A DNA stretch of 33,535 nucleotides from Actinomycetota bacterium (GTDB taxonomy: Bacteria > Actinomycetota > Coriobacteriia > Anaerosomatales > UBA912), in assembly GCA_018334075.1 (NCBI GenBank), contig JAGXSC010000001.1, forward strand, positions 1 to 33,535. The letters run 5' to 3'. Below the pieces are notes generated by a model. It did no database searches, had not been told where the DNA came from, and worked only from the letters and a program-made list of their open reading frames with translations. This document shows, piece by piece, positions 1 through 8,391 of the stretch (position 1 is its first letter; each line of letters starts with the position of its first letter). Made by a program: the position numbers and the translations under genes.

Positions 1-470
1 TGACAACTGGCACAGTACAAACCCCGAGTGGCTGTGAAAGTCGTTGCGGAGACAGTTGCCGGATAGCTCAAGTACTGAATCGCCGTCAGAGTACCGCTAC
101 CACCCGGAATATAGTTGTCCCCCAACCCAAGCCGATGCCCTTGGTGAATAAGTCTGTCAGCAATCGGCACGTTGTATGCGGCCAGGTTCGGAACCTCGGC
201 GGCAGGAGTACCTGAAAAACCGGGATCAAAAGCGCCTGTGGGTGCCGACTGATAGAGCGTATGGCATGTCGCACAGACGTCAGTAACGGTTGTTTCTCTC
301 ATCAGCACATAATCTCCAGCGGCCCCATGCATGTCATGACATTGCAAACACGAATCCGTAGCCATGCTGTAACCACCATGCGGGATCGTCGCTCCGTCAG
401 CGGCAAACGCCGAAGCTGTAGATAGGAAAACGCCAAACCCTAGCGCAGCTAAGGCTATGGCCTTTCTCAT
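1..470 (-). CDS. Multihaem c-type cytochrome, N-terminal part (cut by window edge)
   Basis: Exported electron-transfer protein, incomplete at its C-terminus because the window ends. It starts at ATG 470 behind a near-perfect Shine-Dalgarno (AGGAGGTGA, about 4 nt spacing). Residues 1-24 form a signal peptide (RKAIALAALGFGVFLSTASAFA, then A-D). Three CxxCH haem-binding motifs follow in the visible 156 residues: CLQCH near residue 40, CATCH near 65, and CASCH at the very edge, which suggests more haems beyond the window. Residues such as HGGY and HGAAG near the first motifs could supply distal ligands, as in doubly His-ligated multihaem cytochromes. It lies 66 bp downstream of the response regulator on the same strand, so it may be the last gene of that unit or a regulated target. 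The exact family is unclear. It could be a CxxCH outer-surface or periplasmic electron carrier. Confidence 0.88.
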   Translation of the reverse strand, partial: MRKAIALAALGFGVFLSTASAFAADGATIPHGGYSMATDSCLQCHDMHGAAGDYVLMRETTVTDVCATCHTLYQSAPTGAFDPGFSGTPAAEVPNLAAYNVPIADRLIHQGHRLGLGDNYIPGGSGTLTAIQYLSYPATVSATTFTATRGLYCASC

Positions 471-536
471 AGTTCACCTCCTGTCAATTGCTAGTCAATC
501 TCCGCAATGGCCTGGGACGTGGCGAAGATGAGTACC

Positions 537-1292
537 CTACCTCATTCCAGCTTTTGTCTTCAATTCAGTAACCAATCTCCGACTAACCGGTATCTGTGTA
601 CCGGCGGCATCTGACAGACCGATCTTGTAAAGTGAGGAAGACGCCCATTTACCAGACGCAATCCTGCCGATATTTACCAGATACGACCGATGAACCCTCA
701 TAAAACCCGCTGGAGCGGCGGCTACGGCCTCACTGAGCGTCAAACGACTTAAATATTTCTTGTCATAAGTATGAACAAAAGTGTAGTTCTTTGCCCCGGC
801 AATAAAGTAGACGTCTTCTGAAGGAATCAGCAAGGACTCACCCGAGCCCAGAAAAACGGGGAAAGAACACTCTGGCAGAGGCTGGCCGTCGCCCACGACC
901 GAACGCCGCAACAAAGCCGCAACGCGACATTTCAGTTCAGATATATCGAAAGGTTTGACTAGATAGTCATCGGCCCCAAGAGTAAAACCTGTAATTTTTG
1001 CCTCAGATGCGCCTTTGGCCGTTAGCATTAGCACCGGAATTCGCGCTGTGCCACTGTTGCTCCTGATAGTGCGAAGGACTTGCCATCCATCGACTTCTGG
1101 CATCATTACATCCAGTATTACCAGGCAGGGCTCGAAATTTTTTACCACATCCAAGGCCATCGCCGGCTTACTTAATGTTTCGACCAGATAGCCTTCCTTG
1201 GACAACACCATTCTGAGACCCTTCAGAAGGTCGATGCTGTCATCAATTATCAACAATTTGCGACCACTGGTTTTTTGCTGCTCCCCGGCCAT
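537..1292 (-). CDS. LytTR-family response regulator (REC + LytTR DNA-binding domain)
   Basis: Transcription regulator of a two-component pair, 251 aa. The receiver domain (about residues 11-130) has the acidic pair DD at 17-18, the phosphoacceptor Asp61 in VILDVMMPEVDG, Thr91 in LMLTAKG and Lys113 in LVKPF. The C-terminal part (about 145-250) is a LytTR domain: IPSEDVYFIAGAKNYTFVHT, then FMRVHRSYLVNIGRI and IPVSRR, all typical of the family. LytTR proteins bind pairs of short direct repeats about two helical turns apart, and such a pair lies at 7671-7710 upstream of the ABC genes. It starts 3 bp after the kinase stop, so the two are co-transcribed. A pairing of a HAMP/HisKA-type kinase with a LytTR regulator is less common than LytS-type pairing. 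Confidence 0.95.
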   Translation of the reverse strand: MAGEQQKTSGRKLLIIDDSIDLLKGLRMVLSKEGYLVETLSKPAMALDVVKNFEPCLVILDVMMPEVDGWQVLRTIRSNSGTARIPVLMLTAKGASEAKITGFTLGADDYLVKPFDISELKCRVAALLRRSVVGDGQPLPECSFPVFLGSGESLLIPSEDVYFIAGAKNYTFVHTYDKKYLSRLTLSEAVAAAPAGFMRVHRSYLVNIGRIASGKWASSSLYKIGLSDAAGTQIPVSRRLVTELKTKAGMR

Positions 1293-1295
1293 CTC

Positions 1296-2858
1296 TTACG
1301 CCCCTGCCTCTTCGGCGACCTTCACGATCGAAACTTCGATGCTGCGGAAGTCTTTCATCTCCTCGGCATTGAGAAGAGGGATCCTCAGGGTGAATGTTGT
1401 CCCTCTGCCATTTGACTCTGAATTAAAACTGAGTGTCGCTGCATGCGCTTGCGCGATTTTTGCGCTTATCGCAAGCCCAAGGCCCAAGCCTGCCGTATCG
1501 CGATTATCACTATGGTCAAGACGTCCAAACATTTCGAAAACCCGCGAGCGGTTGACATGAGAGATTCCGGATCCCTGATCCTCCACCTCGACGACCGCAT
1601 TTCCATTGTCAGTGAAAAAGCGAACAGAAACGGTGGTTCCCGCTGGTGAGTACTTGATGGCGTTAGAGAGCAAGTTGTCCATGATCTGGCGAATTCGCAC
1701 CTTGTCCCCCAACACGGTAATTTCCTCATCAAACGAGCCCCGATGTACGTCCACGTCATGGGTTTCGGTGGTTCGCGCGACATCCCTTACGGCCTCTTTC
1801 ACAATCTCTGTAAGGTTTAGCGGCCTCATCGTAATTCGCATCATCCCACGATCAAGTAGCGCTGCATCCATCAGGTCATTGACGATCGAATTCAACCTTG
1901 GCGCAGCCGCCGCTAGCCCATCAATGGCCTCCGAAGTGTCTTCATCGACATTGCGCGCCTTACTGGATGCCAAGATATCACTGTACAAAGTCACCACAGA
2001 TAAAGGGGTGCCTAACTCGTGAGCCACAACCGCTATGAAGTCGGACTTGAGCCGCGCCATTTCCTCAGTTTTTTTACGCAGCCGCGCCTCACTTATCTGA
2101 GCTTTTCTGGCCTCTCTCGCTGTTTCACGTAATTTCTCTTCGCCCTTATTCAGCTGTTGTGCGAGATTCTCGATCGAATCTCCCAGTTGGCCGATTTCGT
2201 CATTGCGATTGAATCCTAAAGTGATATCACGCTTGCCGTTGGCCAATTGCTCTGCCGCCACCTGAATCGCCTGAATCGGCTCGATCACCGTCCGCACGGT
2301 AAGCCAGGAAAACCAGAGAGCGGAAACCAGTACAACTGATGAAGTGACCAGTAATGTAACAATCATCGCCACGCCGAATGTCTCAAAAAAAGTGCGCTCC
2401 CCAAACGCAAGTCGTATTGTGCCGTAGTGGACATTTTCGATAGCTACCGGATGCTCGATATAGTGTGGACCAAAAAGTCTTTCCCCGATTGTTGTGCCTG
2501 CTAAAGAAGGATCATTTAGCCCCACTTCACCCAATGTTGCCAATGCCTGGCCCGTAGCGTCAGAAAACTTAATACCCTTTAGGTTCCCATGGCCCGCGAG
2601 CGATTGCAGAGTTTCAAGTTGTCCCTGGATTGCGGGAATGTCTCTGTCCATGACCATGGGTAGCACGCTGGCCGCCATGGCTCCGGCAACGTCCTGCATG
2701 TAAGCATAGCGAGCACGATAATCTGAAGCGACAACGTATGTTCCCGCACCCAGGCCGAGAATGACACCGAAAAGGGCCTGCCCCAAAATGGTCATGGACA
2801 CAAATCTGAGGGCGAGGGATCTTTTCTTGCCGTCAGCCTTGTTGCCGAAATTATTCAC
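1296..2858 (-). CDS. Membrane sensor histidine kinase (TM-sensor-TM-HAMP-HisKA-HATPase_c)
   Basis: Sensor kinase of 520 aa if started at GTG 2858, which overlaps the stop of the upstream binding-protein gene and has GGAAAG about 8 nt ahead. The open frame extends upstream to 2966, but that would lie inside the neighbour. Order: TM1 about 16-44, an extracytoplasmic sensor of about 115 residues, TM2 about 160-186, HAMP about 187-237 (ends NRNDEIGQLGDSIENL), a charged coiled coil, and HisKA with the phosphoacceptor His280 in VVAHELGTPLS. The ATPase domain follows with the N-box DNLLSNAIKYSPAG, G1 VEDQGSGIS and G2 GLGLGLAIS. All catalytic motifs are present. It is sandwiched between a PhnD-like binding protein and the LytTR regulator, so the binding protein may present a ligand to its sensor domain. 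Confidence 0.95.
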   Translation of the reverse strand: MNNFGNKADGKKRSLALRFVSMTILGQALFGVILGLGAGTYVVASDYRARYAYMQDVAGAMAASVLPMVMDRDIPAIQGQLETLQSLAGHGNLKGIKFSDATGQALATLGEVGLNDPSLAGTTIGERLFGPHYIEHPVAIENVHYGTIRLAFGERTFFETFGVAMIVTLLVTSSVVLVSALWFSWLTVRTVIEPIQAIQVAAEQLANGKRDITLGFNRNDEIGQLGDSIENLAQQLNKGEEKLRETAREARKAQISEARLRKKTEEMARLKSDFIAVVAHELGTPLSVVTLYSDILASSKARNVDEDTSEAIDGLAAAAPRLNSIVNDLMDAALLDRGMMRITMRPLNLTEIVKEAVRDVARTTETHDVDVHRGSFDEEITVLGDKVRIRQIMDNLLSNAIKYSPAGTTVSVRFFTDNGNAVVEVEDQGSGISHVNRSRVFEMFGRLDHSDNRDTAGLGLGLAISAKIAQAHAATLSFNSESNGRGTTFTLRIPLLNAEEMKDFRSIEVSIVKVAEEAGA

Positions 2859-3795
2859 TACCGACACTTTCCACGAAACCGCTCCTGTCACGGGCAAAAG
2901 ACAGTAACTCATTCGGAAAATCATAATCCTCGGGCTTTGGCCTGGTGTATCCGCCGATGAGATCATCCTCGCTGTCCGAACGATAAGTCATGAGCGCATT
3001 GATAATCTTCTCTGCTTCGGCATCGCTGAGTTTCGGTGAAACCACGAATGGCGGCATCGCATACTCATGAGAATACTCGATCACCCGAAAAGAGCCCTGG
3101 GGCCAGGAGGCTAATTGACTTCGATTCGCCGAGGTCGCGTCGGCCAACCCGTTGAGAACCCGTCTCAGATTCAAGTCCTGAGTAAAGCGTTCGTCAACCA
3201 CGCCAAAAAACTCTTCCGCGGTTCCGAGTCCTCTTTGGTAAAGCACCCACCTGGCATATGCGTTCCCCGGTATTGAGCCCCCAGCTCCGGGCGGAGAAAG
3301 TGCCAGGCGCTTTCCTTGCAAATCTGAAACGCTCATATAAGGGCTTTCCGCGCTAACCACCAACACTGCCTGCTCGGATGCGTGTCCGCTGACAATCGGA
3401 GTGGCAAGATGCGTCATGTTCTCATATTTCTCTCGGGCGATCAGATATGCAAATGTCGACATAAACGCAGCGTCTACGTGGTCATTTTCTGAGAAGATTT
3501 CCTCGGCGCGCTCGCCAGGCGCCAGAAACTTCACATGAACCGGCCTATCCAGGGAGCGGCTGATGTGTTGAAGCGCATCCATGTGTGATGGCCAAGCAGC
3601 CCAGCCGCCAACAAGCCGAACTACAGCAATGGTAAGGGGTCGCCCTGGCTGGTCTAAGTCTTCAGTCGCCGAGGAACGCGAATCCCTTACCGCGTTCAAG
3701 ATCAGCGCCCCAAAAACTAGCGTCATTGTCACCGTTGTCACGAACGAGAATACCAGCAAACGCCTTGCATCCATGTTTTTGAAATACGCACGCAT
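2851..3795 (-). CDS. PhnD/SsuA/transferrin-like periplasmic-type binding protein, membrane-anchored
   Basis: 314 aa. A single N-terminal hydrophobic segment (about residues 12-34) anchors or exports it. The rest is a type-2 binding-protein fold of the phosphonate-binding PhnD kind: LTIAVVRLVGGW, HVDAAFMSTFAYLIAREKYEN and SVSDLQGKRLALSPPGAGGSI are characteristic. No transporter permease or ATPase of the phosphonate type is nearby. Instead the gene overlaps the histidine kinase gene by 8 bp. In other bacteria PhnD-like proteins next to kinases act as sensory co-receptors (TorT and similar periplasmic partners are the better-studied analogy), so a sensing role is more likely than uptake. No clear ribosome-binding site precedes ATG 3795, and a start inside the first few codons is possible. 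The ligand is unknown. Confidence 0.85.
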   Translation of the reverse strand: MRAYFKNMDARRLLVFSFVTTVTMTLVFGALILNAVRDSRSSATEDLDQPGRPLTIAVVRLVGGWAAWPSHMDALQHISRSLDRPVHVKFLAPGERAEEIFSENDHVDAAFMSTFAYLIAREKYENMTHLATPIVSGHASEQAVLVVSAESPYMSVSDLQGKRLALSPPGAGGSIPGNAYARWVLYQRGLGTAEEFFGVVDERFTQDLNLRRVLNGLADATSANRSQLASWPQGSFRVIEYSHEYAMPPFVVSPKLSDAEAEKIINALMTYRSDSEDDLIGGYTRPKPEDYDFPNELLSFARDRSGFVESVGSE

Positions 3796-3887
3796 TATTC
3801 GTCAATACTCGTTTGTAATTCGCGAACCGTCAAGACGGGGCGGAACCAGACCCTTTTCTCGTCATGGCCGATTGTATCCGATCAGTA

Positions 3888-4655
3888 TCACATTCCGCCG
3901 AGAAGAGCCCCCGCCACCAGTGAAGGAACCGCCCCGAAGATACCAGTGATCGCGATGAACGTTACCATCGCGGCGATCACCTGCTTTTTCTGAAAATCGA
4001 TCGTCTTGGAGAAAAGCGCGGCCGCCAAAATGACAAGTCCCCAGATGACCCAGATATCAATCTGCGCCAACAAAGCGTAGGCGACACCGGGCGGATCCAA
4101 AGGTGTCGCTGGAGCCACGAGTGCACCAAGGCCTGGATGCGCAAGAAAATCACCCGTTAACTGCATATACGCCGCCTGAATGAAATTCCTGATCGCATGA
4201 GGCACCAGCGACAGCGAGGCGACGGTAAGCATAACCGTATATCCGACCTGGTTGGCCCAAACCTTGGCGGCTAGAAAGAAAAAAGTCGCGACATACAGTA
4301 CCCCAAAAAGCGCGCCCAGGCTGCCAAAGACTACTGCCGCCACGTGCCCGATAGCCATCATGCCGCCGTCCAGAGCCAGTTCACCTTCAGTAATCGTCCC
4401 CTCTTCCGGTGGTAAGGCCTCGACGACGGTGCCCTCATCTTCAACTTGCGTCACCCCCTGCTCGAGTTGCACAGCATCGAACTGACTAAAGGCCTCTTCG
4501 ATCTCGAGAGGAGCTCCGATCGAGGCTTTAGCTACAGCCGATACCAATAAAATCCCCACTATGGGCAACCAAAGCCATTTCATGGAGGTTCCAGCCCTGT
4601 CAATCGCTGTCGCCGGACGGAACAGTGCAAGCAAAATGTTGAACAAGGCCTTCAT
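3888..4655 (-). CDS. Yip1-like integral membrane protein
   Basis: About 255 aa starting at ATG 4655, which has AAGGGA 7 nt upstream. An in-frame ATG at 4670 lacks a ribosome-binding site and overlaps the permease stop. It opens with an amphipathic N-terminus (MKALFNILLALFRPATAI), followed by a first TM about 25-45, an acidic extracytoplasmic stretch rich in Glu (about 55-90), and then four more hydrophobic segments. The FRPATAI-near-start pattern and the five-helix layout match the Yip1 family of small membrane proteins, which are often found beside ABC transporters. Biochemical function is unknown. It lies 11 bp after the FtsX-like permease, so it belongs to that operon. The 92 bp that follow before the PhnD-like gene contain nothing I can recognise. 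Confidence 0.7.
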   Translation of the reverse strand: MKALFNILLALFRPATAIDRAGTSMKWLWLPIVGILLVSAVAKASIGAPLEIEEAFSQFDAVQLEQGVTQVEDEGTVVEALPPEEGTITEGELALDGGMMAIGHVAAVVFGSLGALFGVLYVATFFFLAAKVWANQVGYTVMLTVASLSLVPHAIRNFIQAAYMQLTGDFLAHPGLGALVAPATPLDPPGVAYALLAQIDIWVIWGLVILAAALFSKTIDFQKKQVIAAMVTFIAITGIFGAVPSLVAGALLGGM

Positions 4656-4666
4656 CGGATTTCCCT

Positions 4667-5977
4667 TCATTCGTGCCGAAGCGCGTTCAGCGGATCAAGA
4701 TTGGCTGCGCGAACAGCCGGAAACATCCCTGCCAGCAAACCGACGGAGGCCGAAAAAACCACCGCAAACACGGCTAGCCATAAAGGGATATGAAAAAATG
4801 CCATCTGCGTCTCGCCGTCCGCCGCCGCGCCCGCCGGCTGCATCGCCATCTGCATCGCGATGTAGTCTTGCACGAAAAGATTCCCAAGGGCCGCTGTGGA
4901 TACCGAAAACGCAAGACCGATGACGCCACCTAAAACCCCGATGATTGACGCTTCACCCAAAAACACGCGCTTTATCTGCCGGTTGGATGCCCCAACCGCC
5001 TTCATGATGCCTATCTCTTTTGTTCGCTCATAGATCGACATCGTCATGGTGTTGGTGATTCCGAGCGCCGCAACAATCATGGCAATCGCACCAAGGGCGC
5101 CGAGCACCCCCTGGATAATCAGAAACATGCTATTTATGCCCTGCTGCATCGTGCGCGCCGAAAAAGGCTCGTACCCCATCTCTCTAAGTTCGGCCTCTAT
5201 ATCGGCCACATCCACTGGTGAATCGGCCTGGACGATCAAGCTGTCATACACCGGCCTTCTCGTGGCTGTCCCGTTAAGTTCCAAGGCCGCATCCAAAGTG
5301 ATAAACGCCGACCTGTCAGTTTGCATATCCGCCGACGCCAAAACTCCTACGACTGTCATCCTGCGGGTGTGCTCCTGCGGCTCCTGAATGGTTTCGGCGT
5401 CCATTTCGATGCCTTCAACGGGAAAATCCGTATAAGTCAGGTCCAGGCGAGCGCCAAGTAAGTCGGCAGGCTCATAGCGCTGGATCTCCCCATCTACAAA
5501 GAAAGCATCACGCGGAACCATCGCCCCTACTACTACTTCGCCCTCACTTCTAGGGAGGCGGCCGTGCTCGACCGCAAATCCCAGCTGCTCGAAGGCGTCT
5601 ATCTCCACGCCTTGCATCGAAAAAAACGCAGTGCTCCTTTTATACTCAATCCCTGTCACGGTAACAGGCGCTACCTGAGGCATAACCACATCCACGTTTT
5701 CGATAGCCTCTATCTCCGCGACAGATCGTGAGTCTATCGACTTCGGATCCGCCATGCCCGGCATGAACCCGGCGAACACGTTGATGTGTGTCGCTGCCCC
5801 CATCGCGCCTAGCTCCTCGGTGACGTTTCGCTGAAGTCCTATCCCGACCGCCATCATCAGCACTATCGAAGACGTGCCGATAACAACTCCTGTCACAGTG
5901 AGCGCAAGCCGCAACCTCATTCGCTTGAGATTGGAGATGGTCAGAACTATCTGGTCCTTAGCGCGCAAATCATCCAC
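4667..5977 (-). CDS. ABC transporter permease, MacB/FtsX type
   Basis: Membrane component of a type VII-like (MacB/FtsX) ABC system. I place the start at GTG 5977, which overlaps the upstream stop (436 aa). The frame is open to an ATG at 6136, which would add about 53 basic residues inside the neighbouring gene and is less likely. TM1 is about residues 22-45 (LALTVTGVVIGTSSIVLMMAVGIG). A large extracytoplasmic MacB periplasmic-core-like domain (about 60-300) follows, then three TM segments, with the FtsX signature around NTMTMSIYERTKEIGIMKAVGAS and a typical end AANLDPLNALRHE. Such proteins do not pump across the membrane by alternating access. They transmit ATP-driven movements to extracytoplasmic partners, and here the exported CARDB-like protein is the obvious candidate. 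Confidence 0.9.
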   Translation of the reverse strand: MDDLRAKDQIVLTISNLKRMRLRLALTVTGVVIGTSSIVLMMAVGIGLQRNVTEELGAMGAATHINVFAGFMPGMADPKSIDSRSVAEIEAIENVDVVMPQVAPVTVTGIEYKRSTAFFSMQGVEIDAFEQLGFAVEHGRLPRSEGEVVVGAMVPRDAFFVDGEIQRYEPADLLGARLDLTYTDFPVEGIEMDAETIQEPQEHTRRMTVVGVLASADMQTDRSAFITLDAALELNGTATRRPVYDSLIVQADSPVDVADIEAELREMGYEPFSARTMQQGINSMFLIIQGVLGALGAIAMIVAALGITNTMTMSIYERTKEIGIMKAVGASNRQIKRVFLGEASIIGVLGGVIGLAFSVSTAALGNLFVQDYIAMQMAMQPAGAAADGETQMAFFHIPLWLAVFAVVFSASVGLLAGMFPAVRAANLDPLNALRHE

Positions 5978-6941
5978 CCAGTCCGAAAAACGCCCTGACA
6001 AACGCGATAAACCAGTTTTCCTCGCGCGCGTCACCCGGCTCTTCGCCCTCGCCATTTGCTTCCTCGGCTGCGACAGGCTCTTCAACTGCAACCGTACGTG
6101 TCTCACGATGGGATTGAGCCTGGCCAAAATCGTCACGGTACTCTAAAACCAACACAACCTCTAGCTCGCCGGGTTCTTCCGCGCGAACTACCGATTCGAT
6201 CGACTCGATTGTTGCAGGAGCAAAGTTGCCGATAAACCAGCTTCCGTCCGTGACACTCGCACCGCTCGCCTCGACAGAAAGTTTCGCGGCCTTGAGCTCG
6301 AACGCGCTTGCGTTAGCAAGCTCAAAACTTGTGGTGAAGTCTTCTCCTGCCACAACTTTGGAGGGAACTTCCGCTGTCACGAGAGAGAGGACGGGCACGC
6401 GCTCGACTATCAGCCCGATCGTGTAGACGACCTCATGACGCACTCCCTCATACTCGAAGCTGATATTGACTGGCACATTTAGCGCCCCCGCCGAGACCCC
6501 GGGGGTCGTAACCACATCAAAGGTCACATCAGCCTGCCTTTGTCCCCTTAGCGCGCCGATATGCTTTGCGTTCCCAGTACCCAAAACCGCAAGGCCCCCC
6601 GCACCCGCGGCAGCTGGCGGGGTCTCGGCGCCGGCAACCGAGACAAGAACGTTTTCTGCCCGACGCGCTGTAGTGTTGAGGATGCTCAGCCTGAGCGCAA
6701 AGGGATCCCCAGCTAATATTCTCTCAGGTGTGGTCGAAAACGACCTGATTATAAGCAGCGGAATGGGGGTGGGCGATGCCGCGATCGTCTCGGCTGAAGT
6801 AAGCGAAACGGGCACAGCCTCCTGAGGCCCATCGGCCGGAGTCGCCTGAACCGGCGCCCACGTCGTAAAAACCAAGGCAGCACAGATCAGGGCAGCGACA
6901 CTTACCCTCAGAGCCCGCCGGATTGGCAATACAATAGTCAC
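5970..6941 (-). CDS. Exported CARDB/COG1361-like protein of the ABC module
   Basis: 323 aa. An N-terminal signal sequence (about residues 8-33, ending PVQA) is followed by two immunoglobulin-like beta-rich repeats. The first (about 62-175) starts LLIIRSFSTTPERILAGDPFALRLSILNTT. The second (about 185-285) starts VPVLSLVTAEVPSKVVAGEDFTTSFELANAS. That layout, with phrases such as 'AGEDF...N.S', is that of CARDB/NEW3-like domains (COG1361). A Glu/Ala-rich linker leads to a short hydrophobic C-terminal segment (WFIAFVRAFFGLGG) that could be a membrane anchor. The start codon overlaps the ATPase stop by 4 bp and its stop overlaps the permease start, so the three genes look translationally coupled. 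Probable role: extracytoplasmic partner or adaptor of the transporter. Substrate unknown. Confidence 0.78.
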   Translation of the reverse strand: MTIVLPIRRALRVSVAALICAALVFTTWAPVQATPADGPQEAVPVSLTSAETIAASPTPIPLLIIRSFSTTPERILAGDPFALRLSILNTTARRAENVLVSVAGAETPPAAAGAGGLAVLGTGNAKHIGALRGQRQADVTFDVVTTPGVSAGALNVPVNISFEYEGVRHEVVYTIGLIVERVPVLSLVTAEVPSKVVAGEDFTTSFELANASAFELKAAKLSVEASGASVTDGSWFIGNFAPATIESIESVVRAEEPGELEVVLVLEYRDDFGQAQSHRETRTVAVEEPVAAEEANGEGEEPGDAREENWFIAFVRAFFGLGG

Positions 6942-7636
6942 GAGCCTCCTCCTTTTTCGATGCTTTCGATTTTCCCGTCAAGGATGTGAACAATCCTGTC
7001 AGCCAGAGTTTCAGCGACCCTGCTGTCATGAGTAGAGATAAGAAACGTCCTTCCGTCTTTATTCATCTGCAAAATCAAATCCAGAATTTCCTGTCCGGTA
7101 GCAGTATCGAGATTTCCGGTCGGTTCGTCAGCGAGAATTACAGTCGGTTCGTTGACCACCGCCCGAGCTATGGCGACTCTTTGCTGCTCTCCACCTGACA
7201 ATTCTGTCGGCTTATGGTCAAGGCGGTGTCCAAGTCCTGTCGATTCCAGGGCCCGGAAAGCCCGCTTCCTGCGCTCTTCGCTGGTCAGGCCAGCAAAGAC
7301 CAGTGGCAGTTCGACATTGCTTCTCGCGGTCATGCTCGCGATGAGGTTGAACGACTGAAAGACAAACCCGACCTCGCGACGCCGATATCCAGCTAGCCGC
7401 TCATCGTTCATTTGGGCAAGATCTTCTCCACTGGCGAACACGGTGCCAGCTGTTGGACGATCAAGTCCGCCGATGATGTTGAGCAGCGTCGACTTCCCGG
7501 AACCGGACGGGCCCATCACGCAAACAATCTCTCCGCGCTCAATCGTGAGATCTATTCCCTGCAATACCTCGAGCGGCTCTCCGCCCATTACGTAGTGCTT
7601 GGTAAGACCTGTAACCTCTACTACGCCAGTCAACAT
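6938..7636 (-). CDS. ABC transporter ATP-binding protein, MacB/LolD type
   Basis: 232 aa cytoplasmic ATPase. All motifs are visible: Walker [10 protein letters not shown] (about 41-49), Q-loop FQSFNL, signature [14 protein letters not shown], Walker [13 protein letters not shown] and H-loop STHDSRV. The 'GNLD' D-loop and overall length are typical of the MacB/LolD/FtsE group that partners FtsX-like permeases. It is the first gene of the minus-strand cluster. ATG 7636 has a GGGGG-type ribosome-binding site, and 35-75 bp upstream lies the tandem 20-bp direct repeat described separately. Its stop overlaps the start of the exported CARDB-like gene (ATGA). Likely drives a mechanotransmission-type exporter or efflux system. 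The cargo cannot be told from sequence. Confidence 0.95.
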   Translation of the reverse strand: MLTGVVEVTGLTKHYVMGGEPLEVLQGIDLTIERGEIVCVMGPSGSGKSTLLNIIGGLDRPTAGTVFASGEDLAQMNDERLAGYRRREVGFVFQSFNLIASMTARSNVELPLVFAGLTSEERRKRAFRALESTGLGHRLDHKPTELSGGEQQRVAIARAVVNEPTVILADEPTGNLDTATGQEILDLILQMNKDGRTFLISTHDSRVAETLADRIVHILDGKIESIEKGGGS

Positions 7637-7670
7637 GCCCCCGTCTACAGTGATATTCGACGCTTTAGAT

Positions 7671-7710
7671 TAGCTTATACCCACTTTTCCTAGCATATAC
7701 CAACTTTTCC
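7671..7710 (-). promoter_or_regulatory. Tandem 20-bp direct repeat, probable LytTR-type operator
   Basis: Two adjacent copies, TAGCTTATACCCACTTTTCC (7671-7690) and TAGCATATACCAACTTTTCC (7691-7710), differ at two positions. Read on the minus strand, each contains AAAGT(T/G)GGT. The copy at 7691-7710 (AAAGTTGGT) fits the published LytTR consensus [TA][AC][CA]GTTN[AG][TG] at every position, and the other deviates at one. The 20-bp period is two helical turns, close to the spacing known for LytTR targets. The copies also contain TATATG/TATAAG, which could serve as -10 elements. They precede the ABC ATPase start by 35 bp. The proposed regulator is the one encoded at 537-1292. Confidence 0.6.
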
Positions 7711-7735
7711 GCTACATTTTTTACTCCGGGGTTGA

Positions 7736-7753
7736 TTGACAAAGTAAGTGCAA
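7736..7753 (+). repeat. Left terminal inverted repeat of the IS30-type remnant
   Basis: TTGACAAAGTAAGTGCAA. It matches the reverse complement of 8524-8541 in 17 of 18 positions (A versus C at position 11). Confidence 0.85.
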
Positions 7754-7848
7754 CCCTTGGTCGACGTTGATCGGCTGCCTCACTTAGTGCAAGGGATCCG
7801 GTGGCCGTGCTGTCTTGCTTGTCCGCCTCGCCGCCGTGGGTCGTGGGG

Positions 7849-8391
7849 TTAATCTTTAGTGGCGGTGTTCGCCACCGGTGAGGCTCCGCCGAGGGAGGCC
7901 CGTGGCGTCGAGTTCACATGGCTTGCGATGATCGCGGCGTCGCGGTTCGTCAGATTGTCGATCGAGGTCTTCTCGGGGACGATGCGGCGAAGCAGGCGGT
8001 GGCAAACCCGTTCCCAAGCAGGGACTGGAGCGCATTGAATACCTCCTCGACACACGCCCTCCACGCAGTCGATCTCGACAGCCGAGAGCCGCTCGTCGTC
8101 GGTAAGAGCGAGGAAGTCGGTGTGGGTGCGCCCCTCCGGGACGAAGAAGCGCTCCGGTGGGGCGCTTAACGCTTGCGCGGCCGGTAGCGGCACTTGGTCA
8201 CCAGGTCGATCATGGCCAAGAAGGTACCCTTCCTCTCTGCGGTTGCGAACGACCTCGCGCGTGATGCTCGAGACGCTTCGGCCAAGACTTCTGGCGATCG
8301 AGCTCACGGACTCGTCGGCACCAAGCGTCCGCTCGATCTCCAAGCGGTCGTCGTAGGTGAGGTGGCGATAGCCACAGGGATTCTCCGGCAT
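7849..8391 (-). pseudogene. IS30-family transposase, central catalytic region deleted
   Basis: Starting at ATG 8391, the N-terminus (MPENPCGYRHLTYDDRLEIE, followed by SVSSIARSLGRSVSSITREV) is a clear IS30 helix-turn-helix. The segment around VEIDCVEG resembles the motif that carries the first catalytic Asp of the IS30 DDE core. The frame then jumps to RLLRRIVPEK, TSIDNLTNRD and NSTPRASLGG, which corresponds to the very C-terminal part after the last catalytic Glu (family pattern NRLLREYFPKGTS and LN.RPRK.LG). Roughly the middle third, including the second Asp, is absent, so this product cannot be an active transposase. The frame is also open upstream to 8550, outside the element, but that extension shows no family similarity. 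Confidence 0.8.

Noticed and set aside
4667-6136. Long form of the FtsX-like permease starting at 6136.
   Set aside because: It would overlap 167 bp of the exported CARDB-like gene. The added residues are very basic with no domain, and the GTG at 5977 fits the coupled gene order.
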